NCBI GenBank assembly: GCA_016765495.1
Contig: JAESPV010000025.1
Location: forward strand, 141,021 to 205,020
Source: Desulfocapsa sp.
GTDB lineage: Bacteria; Desulfobacterota; Desulfobulbia; Desulfobulbales; Desulfocapsaceae
DNA: 64,000 nucleotides
Direction: 5' to 3'
Shown here: positions 25,044 through 33,819 of the stretch, piece after piece
How positions within the stretch are numbered: the first letter of the stretch is position 1
How the letters are laid out: each line of letters opens with the position of its first letter
Translations under genes and position numbers: made by a program
Notes under the pieces: generated by a model
Database searches by the model: none
The model's input: only the letters and a program-made list of their open reading frames with translations
Told to the model about the DNA's origin: nothing

Positions 25044-25847
25044 TCAGTAATGATTGAGAGCAATTTTCTCAAACATCTTCACAAGTCCTGCACATAATGT
25101 ATAAAGTGACTTAATGTGCAGGTTCATGGCACAACACTCATCAAAAAAAATATTTAACTCCGACTCCATATCTCCATCCGCTGCCTGATAACAGAGAAGA
25201 ATCGGGATATGAGGAAAAGGATGCACAACGAGTGCAATATCTGCATCAAATCCTTCCACTTCCTTTCCCTGAAAAAGCTCTACAATATCTGAAAGGAGTT
25301 CCGGGTGCCTGTCAGCAAGAAGTCTGAGCGGTATTTCACAACGGCTTTGAAAAAGACCCCGCCAATCAATCCCGCCTTTAATTTCCCGAAAAGAGATCCA
25401 GCGTCCGGAGATCTGCTGATGACTTGAATGACAGAGATAAGAAAGTAAGGGAACTTCAACCCAAGGGATAATATGACACTGGGAACGTACAACACCATTC
25501 CGATCCACATAAAAGTCTTTCCCCAATGATGTAACACGCATAACATCAGCATCATTATCACATCCACGTTCCTGTGCCACTGCTGTAAAATCAAGCGCCT
25601 GCACCTTTTGCAACAGCTTTTCCAGAAATTCAGGTTGTAATGGATCAGCAGTGGAACGTTTTTGCAGATTCCCAGATAAAGCATTTTTCACACTCCGGGT
25701 CAGATGGGGACAGTCATCAAGGTGTTTTTGTCCACCTATTACAGCAACGGCAAAGGCAAGACAGCTTGGCAACATGCACTGTTTGCAGTTTGTCTTTTCA
25801 AGCATCTTGTAAACTTCAAGAGGTGTTAAAAGTTTTTCATCTGTCAT
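25044..25847 (-). CDS. Iron-sulfur protein with DUF3786 domain
   Basis: Unknown function; found mainly in strict anaerobes. Residues 18-47 carry a four-Cys motif C-x2-C-x4-C-x16-C (NCKQCMLPSCLAFA...DDCPHL) like the [4Fe-4S] domain of corrinoid/acetyl-CoA synthase proteins. The remainder, from about residue 90, is the DUF3786 region with FVPY-like segments such as FYVDRNGVV and LVVHPFPHIPILLCY. 267 residues, no signal peptide. An electron-transfer or corrinoid-related role is only inferred. Confidence 0.8.
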   Translation of the reverse strand: MTDEKLLTPLEVYKMLEKTNCKQCMLPSCLAFAVAVIGGQKHLDDCPHLTRSVKNALSGNLQKRSTADPLQPEFLEKLLQKVQALDFTAVAQERGCDNDADVMRVTSLGKDFYVDRNGVVRSQCHIIPWVEVPLLSYLCHSSHQQISGRWISFREIKGGIDWRGLFQSRCEIPLRLLADRHPELLSDIVELFQGKEVEGFDADIALVVHPFPHIPILLCYQAADGDMESELNIFFDECCAMNLHIKSLYTLCAGLVKMFEKIALNHY

Positions 25848-25971
25848 CTCCTCAATCCACTCCCTTTACTCGCAAAACCACTGAAAAAGTGGTATATCTT
25901 TTCTTTGACTCAACATCAAACATACAAAATCAGTTGCCTGCCTGTGTCGGGATACTCGAAAGTTTAAAATT

Positions 25972-26247
25972 ATGATAGAAGAATACGATAAAAAAGAAGG
26001 ATATTGTAAAATCCTCGGACATTTTCTCACATTTGACTACTGCAGAAGCACAAATAAAGGCTTGCCCTGCAGCAAAATACTGAATTGCTGGTTTCAACAA
26101 TTTCCAATTGAAAAATTCGTTTCTGAGCACTACTCGGAAGAGGAATACAAAAAGATATTTGCACCGCCAAAAACAAAGATTTTAAGTCTCACAGAAATCC
26201 TGGAACAGGCCCAGCAGCGAATCAAGGAAAACAAGTTAAAATTATAG
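25972..26247 (+). CDS. Conserved small cysteine protein
   Basis: 91 residues, no domain I can name. Four cysteines are spaced through the first half (YCKILGHFLTFDYCRS, LPCSKILNCWF), followed by an acidic, charged region and a helical tail. The layout, with GH between the first cysteines and CxKIxxCW, resembles a small family I recall from other sulfate reducers. Metal binding is plausible. The gene is divergent from DUF3786 with 124 bases between and converges on the next gene. Confidence 0.6.
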   Translation: MIEEYDKKEGYCKILGHFLTFDYCRSTNKGLPCSKILNCWFQQFPIEKFVSEHYSEEEYKKIFAPPKTKILSLTEILEQAQQRIKENKLKL

Positions 26248-26257
26248 TGCCGCGCAA

Positions 26258-26644
26258 TCACTTCCTTATTTTTTTCACCAGCTCACGATCATTAAGAGTC
26301 ATATAGACAATTTCACCAGTCTTCCTCTCAACCTGGCATGTTCCATCATATCTGACCTGTTCACCAGTAGACTTTTTAATAAAAATTGATTGTGGCTTGC
26401 TCCAATAAAAATAGAAATACTCATCATCCCAAAGCCGCTTCCTGCAATTGGATACTTTAATCAGTCCTGCCGGTCTCTGGGACTTGTATTTCACTTTACA
26501 TTTCTCAACTGCAGCAGCCCAGGAAATCGTGTCTGTTTCCAATACTTCCACCCCTGACTCACCAAAAAACCAAAAAACAAGAATGATAACCAGAATAAAA
26601 CCAACCCCTCCTATGATGGATCCTGTTTGAACAGAATTTTTCAT
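26258..26644 (-). CDS. Hypothetical single-pass membrane protein
   Basis: 128 residues from ATG at 26644, which has GGGAGAAGAAG upstream; a longer frame to 26749 lacks support. One membrane helix at residues 9-28 (GGVGFILVIILVFWFFG) is followed by a periplasmic domain with three cysteines (EKCKVKY, NCRKRLWDDEYFYFY, GTCQVERKTGE). No known domain recognised. It converges on the preceding gene with 10 bases between. Confidence 0.6.
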   Translation of the reverse strand: MKNSVQTGSIIGGVGFILVIILVFWFFGESGVEVLETDTISWAAAVEKCKVKYKSQRPAGLIKVSNCRKRLWDDEYFYFYWSKPQSIFIKKSTGEQVRYDGTCQVERKTGEIVYMTLNDRELVKKIRK

Positions 26645-27233
26645 TTTACTTCTTCTCCCGTCTTTCCGTGAATAGTAGCAAGAGGCACTCCTCAGAACCA
26701 TCTGAGCATTAAGCACCGAACTTTTATTAGAAAAAACATCACAGTACATTAATAATACCTGGAATTATATCGTCATGTCAAGGCGAGCGTTTGTGGGTGA
26801 TGAGGCCTTGTGTGGTCTGACCAACCCCTTTCACCTTCAGCAATTTTTTAAACCGATTCATTCCACGCCAGGAATAGAAAACAAACCAAGGCCCTATGGT
26901 GTTGATTCACACAGTACAAAAAGATCTGTTTCCCAATCACTTAAATCCCAGTACACTACTCATTGATTACCTTCCTGCGTGAGATCAATGATGAATAGTT
27001 TACCCCACGTGAGATGGTGGCAGAAGTATCTGAGCAGGCCAATGCTCCAACATTTGGAATTATTGATTTGTATCTTGGACGTGGTAGTATGGATGGTAGC
27101 CTCCTCAATGCTGATGGTCAGGGAAAAAGATTTGCTGCACTTTCATAAGATACATTAAAGGGATCTTTGGTGAAATCTTCAAGAAACTATTGCACCTTTA
27201 TTGATCCCCCCAACAAGACAACACAATAACGAC
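26645..27233. other. 589-base stretch without an intact gene
   Basis: Only short frames occur here. One of 63 codons (26775-26966) has no recognisable similarity and no ribosome site. The stretch from about 26999 is a decayed fragment of a sensor-kinase-like gene (listed separately). Base composition does not stand out. The ferredoxin-AOR unit begins at its end, so its promoter is probably in the last 85 bases, but none is clear. Confidence 0.55.
26999..27148 (+). pseudogene. Fragment of a sensor protein with ABC-type substrate-binding domain
   Basis: Fifty codons read TPREMVAEVSEQANAPTFG then IIDLYLGRGSMDGSLL and DGQGKRFA before TAA. The pattern (xNAPxFGxxDxxLGxGxxGGxLLxxxxQG) is that of the ABC-substrate-binding-like sensor domain found in front of PAS/histidine kinases. 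There is no start codon, the upstream frame is full of stops, and no kinase follows. It is a remnant. Confidence 0.5.
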
Positions 27234-27662
27234 ATGAAGAAACTCACCACACCCAGGATCCATCGTTGTATTGGATGTCACTCTTGTTCTCTTGCTTGTG
27301 CAAGGCTGGTTCATAAACAAATCTCCTGGGATACGGCCGGAATCCGAATCAAGTCTTCAGGTGGACTAACCACAGGCTTCCAGGCAAGCCAATGCCTTGC
27401 CTGCGACCCTGCGCCCTGTGCAGCGGCCTGCCCCACAGGTGCCTTTTCTCAGCGAAAAGGCGGGGGAGTGATAGTAAAGAAAAAGCTCTGCATTAATTGT
27501 GGTGACTGCGTTACCGCCTGCCCCATTGATGCTGTTTTTCAGGATTATAACGGTGCTGTTTATGTCTGTATCCATTGCGGCCGTTGTATTGATTTTTGCC
27601 CTCACAACTGCCTTGAGATGGAAGAAGTGGAACCAAGCATAAATGGGGAGGAGAGAGCATGA
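27234..27662 (+). CDS. Four-cluster-type ferredoxin subunit of the AOR
   Basis: Polyferredoxin of 142 residues that would carry electrons from the aldehyde oxidoreductase encoded next. Cysteine motifs are RCIGCHSCSLAC near residue 9, CLACDPAPCAAACPTG, LCINCGDCVTACPIDA and VCIHCGRCIDFCPHNC, enough for four [4Fe-4S] clusters, as in the HycB/CooF-like and AorA families. ATG at 27234 is preferred to one 11 codons upstream, because the protein then starts close to the first motif. The stop overlaps the AOR start (ATGA), so the two are coupled. Confidence 0.88.
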   Translation: MKKLTTPRIHRCIGCHSCSLACARLVHKQISWDTAGIRIKSSGGLTTGFQASQCLACDPAPCAAACPTGAFSQRKGGGVIVKKKLCINCGDCVTACPIDAVFQDYNGAVYVCIHCGRCIDFCPHNCLEMEEVEPSINGEERA

Positions 27663-29398
27663 TTCGTGATCATTTTAGAGTTCTTGTAGTGAACCTTTCC
27701 TCCGGTAAAGGACAAATTGTCCAGCTTGACGGCCGTAACAGTGAAGCAGGCGGCAGTGGACTTGCTGCGTTGATATTCAACAAATATGGTTTACCTGAGC
27801 AACCCTGGAATGATTCCCGGCAGCCTGTCATTTTTGCCATTGGCCCGCTTACCGGGTATTTCCCGCTGATGAGTAAGACTGTCTGCAGCTTTAAATCTCC
27901 TTATCATAATCAATATACCGAGAGTCATGCCGGTGGGCGTTCTGCACTTTCTCTCTGTTTTGCCAACCTGGATGCTCTGGTCATTACTGGAAAAGCTGAA
28001 CGACTCTGCTGTGTAAGCGTAAGTTCAAGATCTATTGAGATTAAAGATGTTTCCTTTATGAAGGGAATGGACGTGGATGAGAGCGGCAAGATCCTACGGG
28101 GTATGTCCAAGGGATCCGGACATCGGACCATTCTTCGCATTGGACCTGCCGGAGAAAATGGTTCGGCCATGGCCAATATAAATGTGGATACCTACCGTCA
28201 TTTTGGTCGACTTGGGGGCGGTGCAGCACTCGGAGCCAAAAATTGCAAAGCTATTCTCATTCATGGTGATGCGGTTTTTTCAGCGCCTGCCAACAAAGAG
28301 TACAGCAAGCTCTTTGCAAAGGTGTACCAGCAGGTTACGGCCACCGATATGATGAGAAAATACCATAACCTTGGAACCCCGGAAAATCTGCAGGGATTAA
28401 ATGATATCCAGTCCCTTCCCTGGCGTAACCTGCAGGCCACCAGTGACTCGGCCATCGATACAATTAATGGTGAACGATTTGCCACGGACAATCTGCTCCG
28501 CAACTCAGCCTGCTCCGGATGTCCGGTGGGCTGTATCCATGTTGGCTACGTACGGGAAATGTTTGATGCCAATCATCGCTACACCTTCAAACAGGTTGCC
28601 TATGATTATGAAACCATTTTCTCGCTGGGTACCATGCTGGGTGTGACAACTACCCGTTCTGTTTTGAACATTCTTGATAGTATTGAAAAGAATGGACTGG
28701 ATGCCATGTCAGGTGGAGTTGCCCTTGCCTGGGCAACAGAAGCCAGCGAAAAAGGGTTGATTGCTGAAAAAGAGACCATAGTGAAGCTCTCCTTTGGAGA
28801 TGCTGACGCCTACCAACAGGCAACAGAGATGCTTGGCAATGGTGTCAACGATTTTTACAGGCTGCTTGGTCAGGGAAGTCTTAAAGCTGCCAAAGAATAC
28901 GGAGGTGAAGACTTCGCCTGCGTACTTGGTCAGGAAATGGCAGGATACGCTACCGGAGAAGTCTTTTTCGCTGCACAATCACTTGGCTTCAGGCACTCTC
29001 ATCTTGACAGTGGTGCCTACTCTTATGACCAGAAACATTCAAAACAAGATATCAACGGAGCAGTGAATTTCCTGATCAGCGATGAAGCGAGTCGTGCCTT
29101 TATGACCTCCATGGTTGCCTGCCTTTTTGCCAGAGGAGTCTACAAAAATGAACTACTGGCGGATTGCTTGCACTCCGTGGGCTATTCGGAACTTGCTGCA
29201 GGGATCAATCCTCTTGGAGTACACATCCAGAAATTTCGCTGGCAGACCAGAATTGCAACTGGTTTTGCTCCTGAAGCTATCACCATTCCAAAGCGATTCT
29301 ATACAATCAAGACTTGGAAGGGCTCCATTGATTCGAACTATCTTAAAAGCTTAAAGAGCGAATACGGAAAAGCCATAATGAATCTTGCAGGAGCCTAA
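27659..29398 (+). CDS. Aldehyde:ferredoxin oxidoreductase, tungstopterin family
   Basis: Oxidises aldehydes to acids with ferredoxin as acceptor, or reduces acids, using a bis-pterin tungsten (or molybdenum) site plus one [4Fe-4S] cluster. The cluster ligands are Cys285, Cys288 and Cys292 in CSGCPVGC and Cys488 in VACLFARG, the exact family pattern. The N-terminal domain shows the pterin-binding stretch SHAGGRSALSLCFANLDALVI and GGGAALGAKNCKAI. 579 residues is typical. The ferredoxin gene overlaps upstream, and edd and eda follow, which points to an aldehyde from sugar-acid breakdown. The substrate cannot be read from sequence. Confidence 0.92.
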   Translation: MIRDHFRVLVVNLSSGKGQIVQLDGRNSEAGGSGLAALIFNKYGLPEQPWNDSRQPVIFAIGPLTGYFPLMSKTVCSFKSPYHNQYTESHAGGRSALSLCFANLDALVITGKAERLCCVSVSSRSIEIKDVSFMKGMDVDESGKILRGMSKGSGHRTILRIGPAGENGSAMANINVDTYRHFGRLGGGAALGAKNCKAILIHGDAVFSAPANKEYSKLFAKVYQQVTATDMMRKYHNLGTPENLQGLNDIQSLPWRNLQATSDSAIDTINGERFATDNLLRNSACSGCPVGCIHVGYVREMFDANHRYTFKQVAYDYETIFSLGTMLGVTTTRSVLNILDSIEKNGLDAMSGGVALAWATEASEKGLIAEKETIVKLSFGDADAYQQATEMLGNGVNDFYRLLGQGSLKAAKEYGGEDFACVLGQEMAGYATGEVFFAAQSLGFRHSHLDSGAYSYDQKHSKQDINGAVNFLISDEASRAFMTSMVACLFARGVYKNELLADCLHSVGYSELAAGINPLGVHIQKFRWQTRIATGFAPEAITIPKRFYTIKTWKGSIDSNYLKSLKSEYGKAIMNLAGA

Positions 29399-29485
29399 AC
29401 ATGAACTATTCAGTGGATTTTTATTCTTCCCCTGAATGTTACAAGAAATTTTTCATATTTATTGGGCAGAATAAGGAGATATTTC

Positions 29486-31315
29486 ATGCATACAACAGTT
29501 CAAAAAGTCACTGATCGAATCATCGAACGGAGTAAGTCACATCGTCAACGTTATCTGCAAAGAGTGGAAGAAGTAAAAGGTGATAGTGCTTTTCGTAATA
29601 AACTTCCCTGTTCTAATCTGGCTCATGATCTCGCTGGATGTGTGGGTACTTGTCGTGCCTCGCTTCTTGATGAGACGATTCCTAATATTGGTATAATATC
29701 AGCGTACAATGATATGGTATCAGCACACCAGCCTTATGGCGAATATCCCGCAATCATTAAAGCCTCCGTCACAAAAGCCGGCGGTAACGCTCAGTTTGCC
29801 GGCGGTGTTCCAGCCATGTGTGACGGAGTCACTCAGGGGGAACCGGGAATGGACATGAGCCTGATGAGCCGTGACGTGATTGCCATGTCCACGGTAATTG
29901 GGCTTTCCCACAATGTATTTGACGGTGTTATCCTTCTCGGTATATGTGATAAAATTTTACCGGGTCTTCTAATGGGTGGGTTGCAGTTTGGCCATCTCCC
30001 CATGATTCTTATTCCTGGAGGGCCCATGACGTCAGGCATTGCTAATAACGACAAGAATAAGGTTCGGAAAGCCTTTGCCAAAGGTGACATTGATCACGAC
30101 GAATTACTTGCCTCTGAGATCAAGGCATATCACAGTCCCGGAACCTGTACTTTTTACGGAACAGCGAACTCCAATCAGCTCATGGCTGAAATGCTGGGTA
30201 TGCACCTGCCGGGCAGCTCATTTGTCAATGCCGGTACCAAATTGCGTGGTGCACTCACCAGATCAGCTGCCGAACAAATCACATCACTTACTCATCTTGG
30301 GTCGAACTACACACCCCTTGCCCAGGTTATCAGTGAAAAAGCAATCGTCAACGCCATTATCGGCCTTATGGCCACAGGCGGTTCAACCAATGAAACTATA
30401 CACTTGGTTGCTATTGCCCGTGCTGCCGGTATACGCATTGACTGGAATGATTTCGCAGAACTTTCAGATGTCACACCCCTTCTTGTGCGTATCTATCCAA
30501 ACGGTTCAGGTGATATTAATTCTTTTCAGCAGGCTGGGGGAATGGCTCTTCTTATTAACGAATTACTGAAAGGAGGGTTTATCCACGAAGATTTACAAAC
30601 CGTGGCTGGAAAAGGCTTTGCAAGATATTTAGAGGTTCCTGTACTTGAAAATGACAAAGTAGTTTGGAAGAGTGGCCCTGAACAGACGGGAGATCAGACA
30701 ATCATCTCAACAGTAACTGAACCCTTTGAAACAATGGGCGGCATTAAAGTACTGTCCGGTAATCTTGGCCGGGCAATTATGAAAATCTCGGCCCTTGCCG
30801 ACGGAGAGAAGACCTTTGTTGAGGCACCGGCAATGGTTTTCAACAGCCAGCAGGAACTCGAAAAGGCCTTCAAAGCGGATAAGTTAAACCGGGATATGGT
30901 TGCAGTGGTCCGGTTTCAGGGCCCTCGTGGCAACGGTATGCCGGAACTGCATAAATTGATCACGTACCTTTCCATCACCATGGATCGGGGCCATACAGTT
31001 GGTCTTGTTACAGATGGAAGGCTTTCAGGTGCTTCCGGCAAGGTTCCTTTTGCCATCCACTGCACTCCGGAGGCTGTTACCGGGGGCTTACTGGCCAAGG
31101 TGCAGGATGGGGATATCATTTGTATGGATGCTCATAACAGTATTTTACAACTGAAAGTAAGTGATCAGGAGCTTGAGCAGCGTAATCCTTGTCAATACGA
31201 TCTTGATTCCAGCCGTTACGGACTGGGCAGACAGATTTTCGCCCCCTTACGCAAGAATCTGCTCGGTGCCGAAGAAGGAGCAAGTTCCATCTTTGCCTAT
31301 ACAGATGAAAGCTAA
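29486..31315 (+). CDS. edd: 6-phosphogluconate dehydratase
   Basis: Iron-sulfur dehydratase that turns 6-phosphogluconate into KDPG, the first dedicated Entner-Doudoroff step. The chain follows E. coli Edd throughout: [61 protein letters not shown]-like [37 protein letters not shown] and [18 protein letters not shown]. These distinguish it from IlvD. The cluster cysteines lie in VGTC, AMCDG and GTCTFYG. 609 residues from ATG at 29486, which has AAGGAG upstream. eda follows after 48 bases. Confidence 0.95.
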   Translation: MHTTVQKVTDRIIERSKSHRQRYLQRVEEVKGDSAFRNKLPCSNLAHDLAGCVGTCRASLLDETIPNIGIISAYNDMVSAHQPYGEYPAIIKASVTKAGGNAQFAGGVPAMCDGVTQGEPGMDMSLMSRDVIAMSTVIGLSHNVFDGVILLGICDKILPGLLMGGLQFGHLPMILIPGGPMTSGIANNDKNKVRKAFAKGDIDHDELLASEIKAYHSPGTCTFYGTANSNQLMAEMLGMHLPGSSFVNAGTKLRGALTRSAAEQITSLTHLGSNYTPLAQVISEKAIVNAIIGLMATGGSTNETIHLVAIARAAGIRIDWNDFAELSDVTPLLVRIYPNGSGDINSFQQAGGMALLINELLKGGFIHEDLQTVAGKGFARYLEVPVLENDKVVWKSGPEQTGDQTIISTVTEPFETMGGIKVLSGNLGRAIMKISALADGEKTFVEAPAMVFNSQQELEKAFKADKLNRDMVAVVRFQGPRGNGMPELHKLITYLSITMDRGHTVGLVTDGRLSGASGKVPFAIHCTPEAVTGGLLAKVQDGDIICMDAHNSILQLKVSDQELEQRNPCQYDLDSSRYGLGRQIFAPLRKNLLGAEEGASSIFAYTDES

Positions 31316-31363
31316 CTCTTTATCCAAACACCGAACACCTCAAACCTCAAATCGAGTATTTTT

Positions 31364-32002
31364 ATGCCAAACACAAGAAACTGGAAACTCACTGCTCTGG
31401 ATATTCTCAACACCGGACCTGTGGTGCCGGTGATTGTCATTAACACTATTGACCATGCTGTCCCCCTTGCAAAAGCACTTGTTGCAGGTGGGGTTAAAGT
31501 ACTGGAAGTCACTCTTCGTTCCCCGGTGGCCATTGAGGCTATCAGAAGGATTGCCGAAGAAGTCCCCGATGCCGTTGTCGGTGCCGGAACCGTGGCCACT
31601 GAAGCTGATTTAAACGCTGTAACTGCAGCCGGCGGTATTTTTGCGATCAGTCCGGGACTTACCCCAACCCTTCTCAAAGCTGCCATCAGCGGCTCCATAG
31701 CATTCATTCCCGGTATCTCAACTGCCTCTGAGTTAATGCTTGGTATGGAGTACGGATTACGGGAATTCAAGTTTTTCCCAGCAGAAGCTGCAGGTGGGAT
31801 TAAAATGATAAAATCCATTGGCGGCCCTTTTCCACAGGCAACTTTCTGCCCCACCGGCGGTATCTCACCGAATAATTACAAAGACTATTTGAGTCTGAAA
31901 AATGTAGCCTGTGTCGGTGGCTCATGGCTTGTTCCAACGGATGCTCTGGAACAGGGGGATTTCCAGAGAATAACAACCCTTGCCCGGAAAGCCACCCTTT
32001 AA
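31364..32002 (+). CDS. eda: KDPG / 4-hydroxy-2-oxoglutarate aldolase
   Basis: Cleaves KDPG to pyruvate and glyceraldehyde 3-phosphate, completing the Entner-Doudoroff pathway begun by edd. Signatures are [19 protein letters not shown] with the catalytic Glu, [12 protein letters not shown], and [10 protein letters not shown] carrying the Schiff-base lysine (near residue 133). GGIS and the (beta-alpha)8 pattern are intact. 212 residues is normal. The 48-base gap to edd holds a degenerate CCTCAAA repeat. Neither glucose-6-phosphate dehydrogenase nor gluconate kinase is in the window. Confidence 0.95.
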   Translation: MPNTRNWKLTALDILNTGPVVPVIVINTIDHAVPLAKALVAGGVKVLEVTLRSPVAIEAIRRIAEEVPDAVVGAGTVATEADLNAVTAAGGIFAISPGLTPTLLKAAISGSIAFIPGISTASELMLGMEYGLREFKFFPAEAAGGIKMIKSIGGPFPQATFCPTGGISPNNYKDYLSLKNVACVGGSWLVPTDALEQGDFQRITTLARKATL

Positions 32003-32016
32003 CAAAAGAAAATACA

Positions 32017-32179
32017 ATGAGAAATCTTTCCTGCACAAAAAATCCTGTTCTTCTATCTCGCAACACTACTCTGTGCTGGAAACGCCGTTACAGCAGATCT
32101 TTATTTGTTTCAGGACCATCCCAGCGGTGGCTGGAAGCAACCAGACACGAAGCCCCAGTTGCTGCATCGTCACACTTAA
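32017..32179 (+). pseudogene. Small exported-protein gene broken at an A6 run
   Basis: ATG at 32017 starts MRNLSCTK; then a run of six As (32037-32042) is met. If one A is dropped, the frame continues as ILFFYLATLLCAGNAVTA, a good signal peptide, followed by DLYLFQDHPSGGWKQP and a stop at 32177-32179, 53 residues in all. As written the frames do not join. It is either a decayed gene, a slippage-dependent gene or a sequencing error. No family recognised. Confidence 0.4.
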
Positions 32180-32232
32180 TAATTATGGCAAACACCAGTT
32201 AATAATAATTTCAACATAACAAGGAGAAATAC

Positions 32233-33276
32233 GTGAAACATTGCAAAACCATCCCACAACAGCACCATCGAAAAACCTTCTCATACCTGACGAAAGGTAT
32301 CCTGCTTGCAAGCATATCAATTCTTCCCCAATCAGCTTTGGCCGATGAAATGAATGCATGTGTGTCAAAAATGATCCAACAGGCAGATGATTCTGTGACA
32401 ATAGGTGCCATACGCCAGGCGTGCAAAAAACATCTCGACACAGCAACACCATTAGCGCAGGACATGGACTCTTCCTTTGTTTCTAAACGAATACAACAGG
32501 ACAAAGAACATGTCCTCCAGCCCTTTACCCTGATGTCCCATAAACCCAATTTCGTCTTACTTGCTGCCTATAATACAACTGGTTATAACCCCGATGTATA
32601 CAGAAGTTTTATAGGCGATCCGGGACTAGAAGTAGATGATGTCGAGTCTCAGTTCCAGATAAGTATAAAGTCACCGCTGGCAGTTAATCTTTTTGGGATG
32701 ATGGACATTTATGCCGCCTATACCAATAGGTCTTTCTGGCAGGTATATAACGGTGAGGCGTCCGCACCATTTAGAGAAACAAACCATGAACCCGAAGGAT
32801 GGCTACAGTTTAATACAAACTGGGAGTTCCTCGGCTTTAATAATGCCGGAAATATGCTTGGTATTGTGCACCAATCCAATGGTCGTGGAGGTATATTGTC
32901 CAGGAGCTGGAACAGGATTTATGCAAATTTTGTCGTTGAGCGAGGTAATTTTGCCCTTGCCCTGAAGCCCTGGTACAGGATTCAGGAAGATATTGAGGAT
33001 GACGACAACCCTGATATTACAGATTATCTGGGCCATTACGAAATCCGGGCAGCTTACAAAATGAATGACCATCTTTTCTCCGTAATGTCACGAAACAACT
33101 TAGAATCCGGTTTTGAGAAGGGTGCGGTGGAATTGAGCTGGAGTTTCCCCCTTGGGAATTATAAATACTTTAAAGGATACGTCCAGTATTTCACTGGCTA
33201 CGGAGAAAGCCTCATAGATTATAACAACTATGTAAACAAGGTTGGAATTGGTATTGCTCTGACAGACTGGTTGTAA
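32233..33276 (+). CDS. pldA: Outer-membrane phospholipase A1
   Basis: Calcium-dependent hydrolase of outer-membrane phospholipids that protects lipid asymmetry. GTG at 32233 follows AAGGAGAAATAC. A signal peptide ends near ALA at residue 37 (GILLASISILPQSALADE). An N-terminal region of about 70 residues precedes the 12-strand barrel. The active site is complete: HQSNG carries His and Ser, and the Asn lies in SRSWNRIY, as in E. coli OMPLA His142, Ser144, Asn156. The barrel ends in W-L. 347 residues; longer than E. coli because of the N-terminal region. Confidence 0.92.
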   Translation: MKHCKTIPQQHHRKTFSYLTKGILLASISILPQSALADEMNACVSKMIQQADDSVTIGAIRQACKKHLDTATPLAQDMDSSFVSKRIQQDKEHVLQPFTLMSHKPNFVLLAAYNTTGYNPDVYRSFIGDPGLEVDDVESQFQISIKSPLAVNLFGMMDIYAAYTNRSFWQVYNGEASAPFRETNHEPEGWLQFNTNWEFLGFNNAGNMLGIVHQSNGRGGILSRSWNRIYANFVVERGNFALALKPWYRIQEDIEDDDNPDITDYLGHYEIRAAYKMNDHLFSVMSRNNLESGFEKGAVELSWSFPLGNYKYFKGYVQYFTGYGESLIDYNNYVNKVGIGIALTDWL

Positions 33277-33425
33277 CAACTGACGCAGGTAACCTGCAAG
33301 TAAGTACCTTATGTGTATACCCAAGTAACAGTTAGATTTTATATACATTGTCCCAGTTCTACTGATAATTATTTATTTAATCTGATTTTTTTCTTATTTA
33401 CGTCCGACTTCAATGGAGGTTAAAA

Positions 33426-33818
33426 ATGGAAGGCAGGGTTCTCGATTTTGTCGCACTGGGTATCTTAATTAGTGTGGTAATTATTCTTCTTTATGGCGTT
33501 ATCTATATTCATGATATCCCATACAACATTGCAAAAAGACGTAATCACCCACATTTGCATGCGATTCATACAGCAGGATGGGTCAGTCTCTTTCTGATGC
33601 ATGCGCTGTGGCCGTTTCTATGGATATGGGCAACACTGTATGTCCCGGAAAAAGGCTGGGGAATGTCGTCACATAAAGGAAACACGTCAAAACTCGATGA
33701 TTCTGTTGACCCAAAAACTGCCATTGCCGCTTTACAGGAGCGAGTTGCTGATCTTGAAGCAAAGTTACATTCCGATCCTCCTAAACAAAAATCGAAAGCA
33801 GTTACGAAGGCGGCATAA
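33426..33818 (+). CDS. DUF3302 (YiaW-like) inner-membrane protein
   Basis: Two hydrophobic segments (ALGILISVVIILLYGVIYIHD and GWVSLFLMHALWPFLWIWATLYV) with conserved HDIPYxIAKxRxHPHxxAIHxAGW between them define the family. The C-terminal third is charged with a short coiled-coil pattern (AIAALQERVADLEAKL). E. coli yiaW is likewise followed by the HlyD-like yiaV. Function is unknown; it probably assists the adaptor encoded next. CAATGGAGG lies upstream of the ATG at good spacing. Confidence 0.85.
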   Translation: MEGRVLDFVALGILISVVIILLYGVIYIHDIPYNIAKRRNHPHLHAIHTAGWVSLFLMHALWPFLWIWATLYVPEKGWGMSSHKGNTSKLDDSVDPKTAIAALQERVADLEAKLHSDPPKQKSKAVTKAA

Positions 33819-33819
33819 A

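Noticed and set aside
26775-26966. 63-codon frame in the decayed region
   Set aside because: No ribosome site, no recognisable similarity, and the surrounding sequence is decayed.
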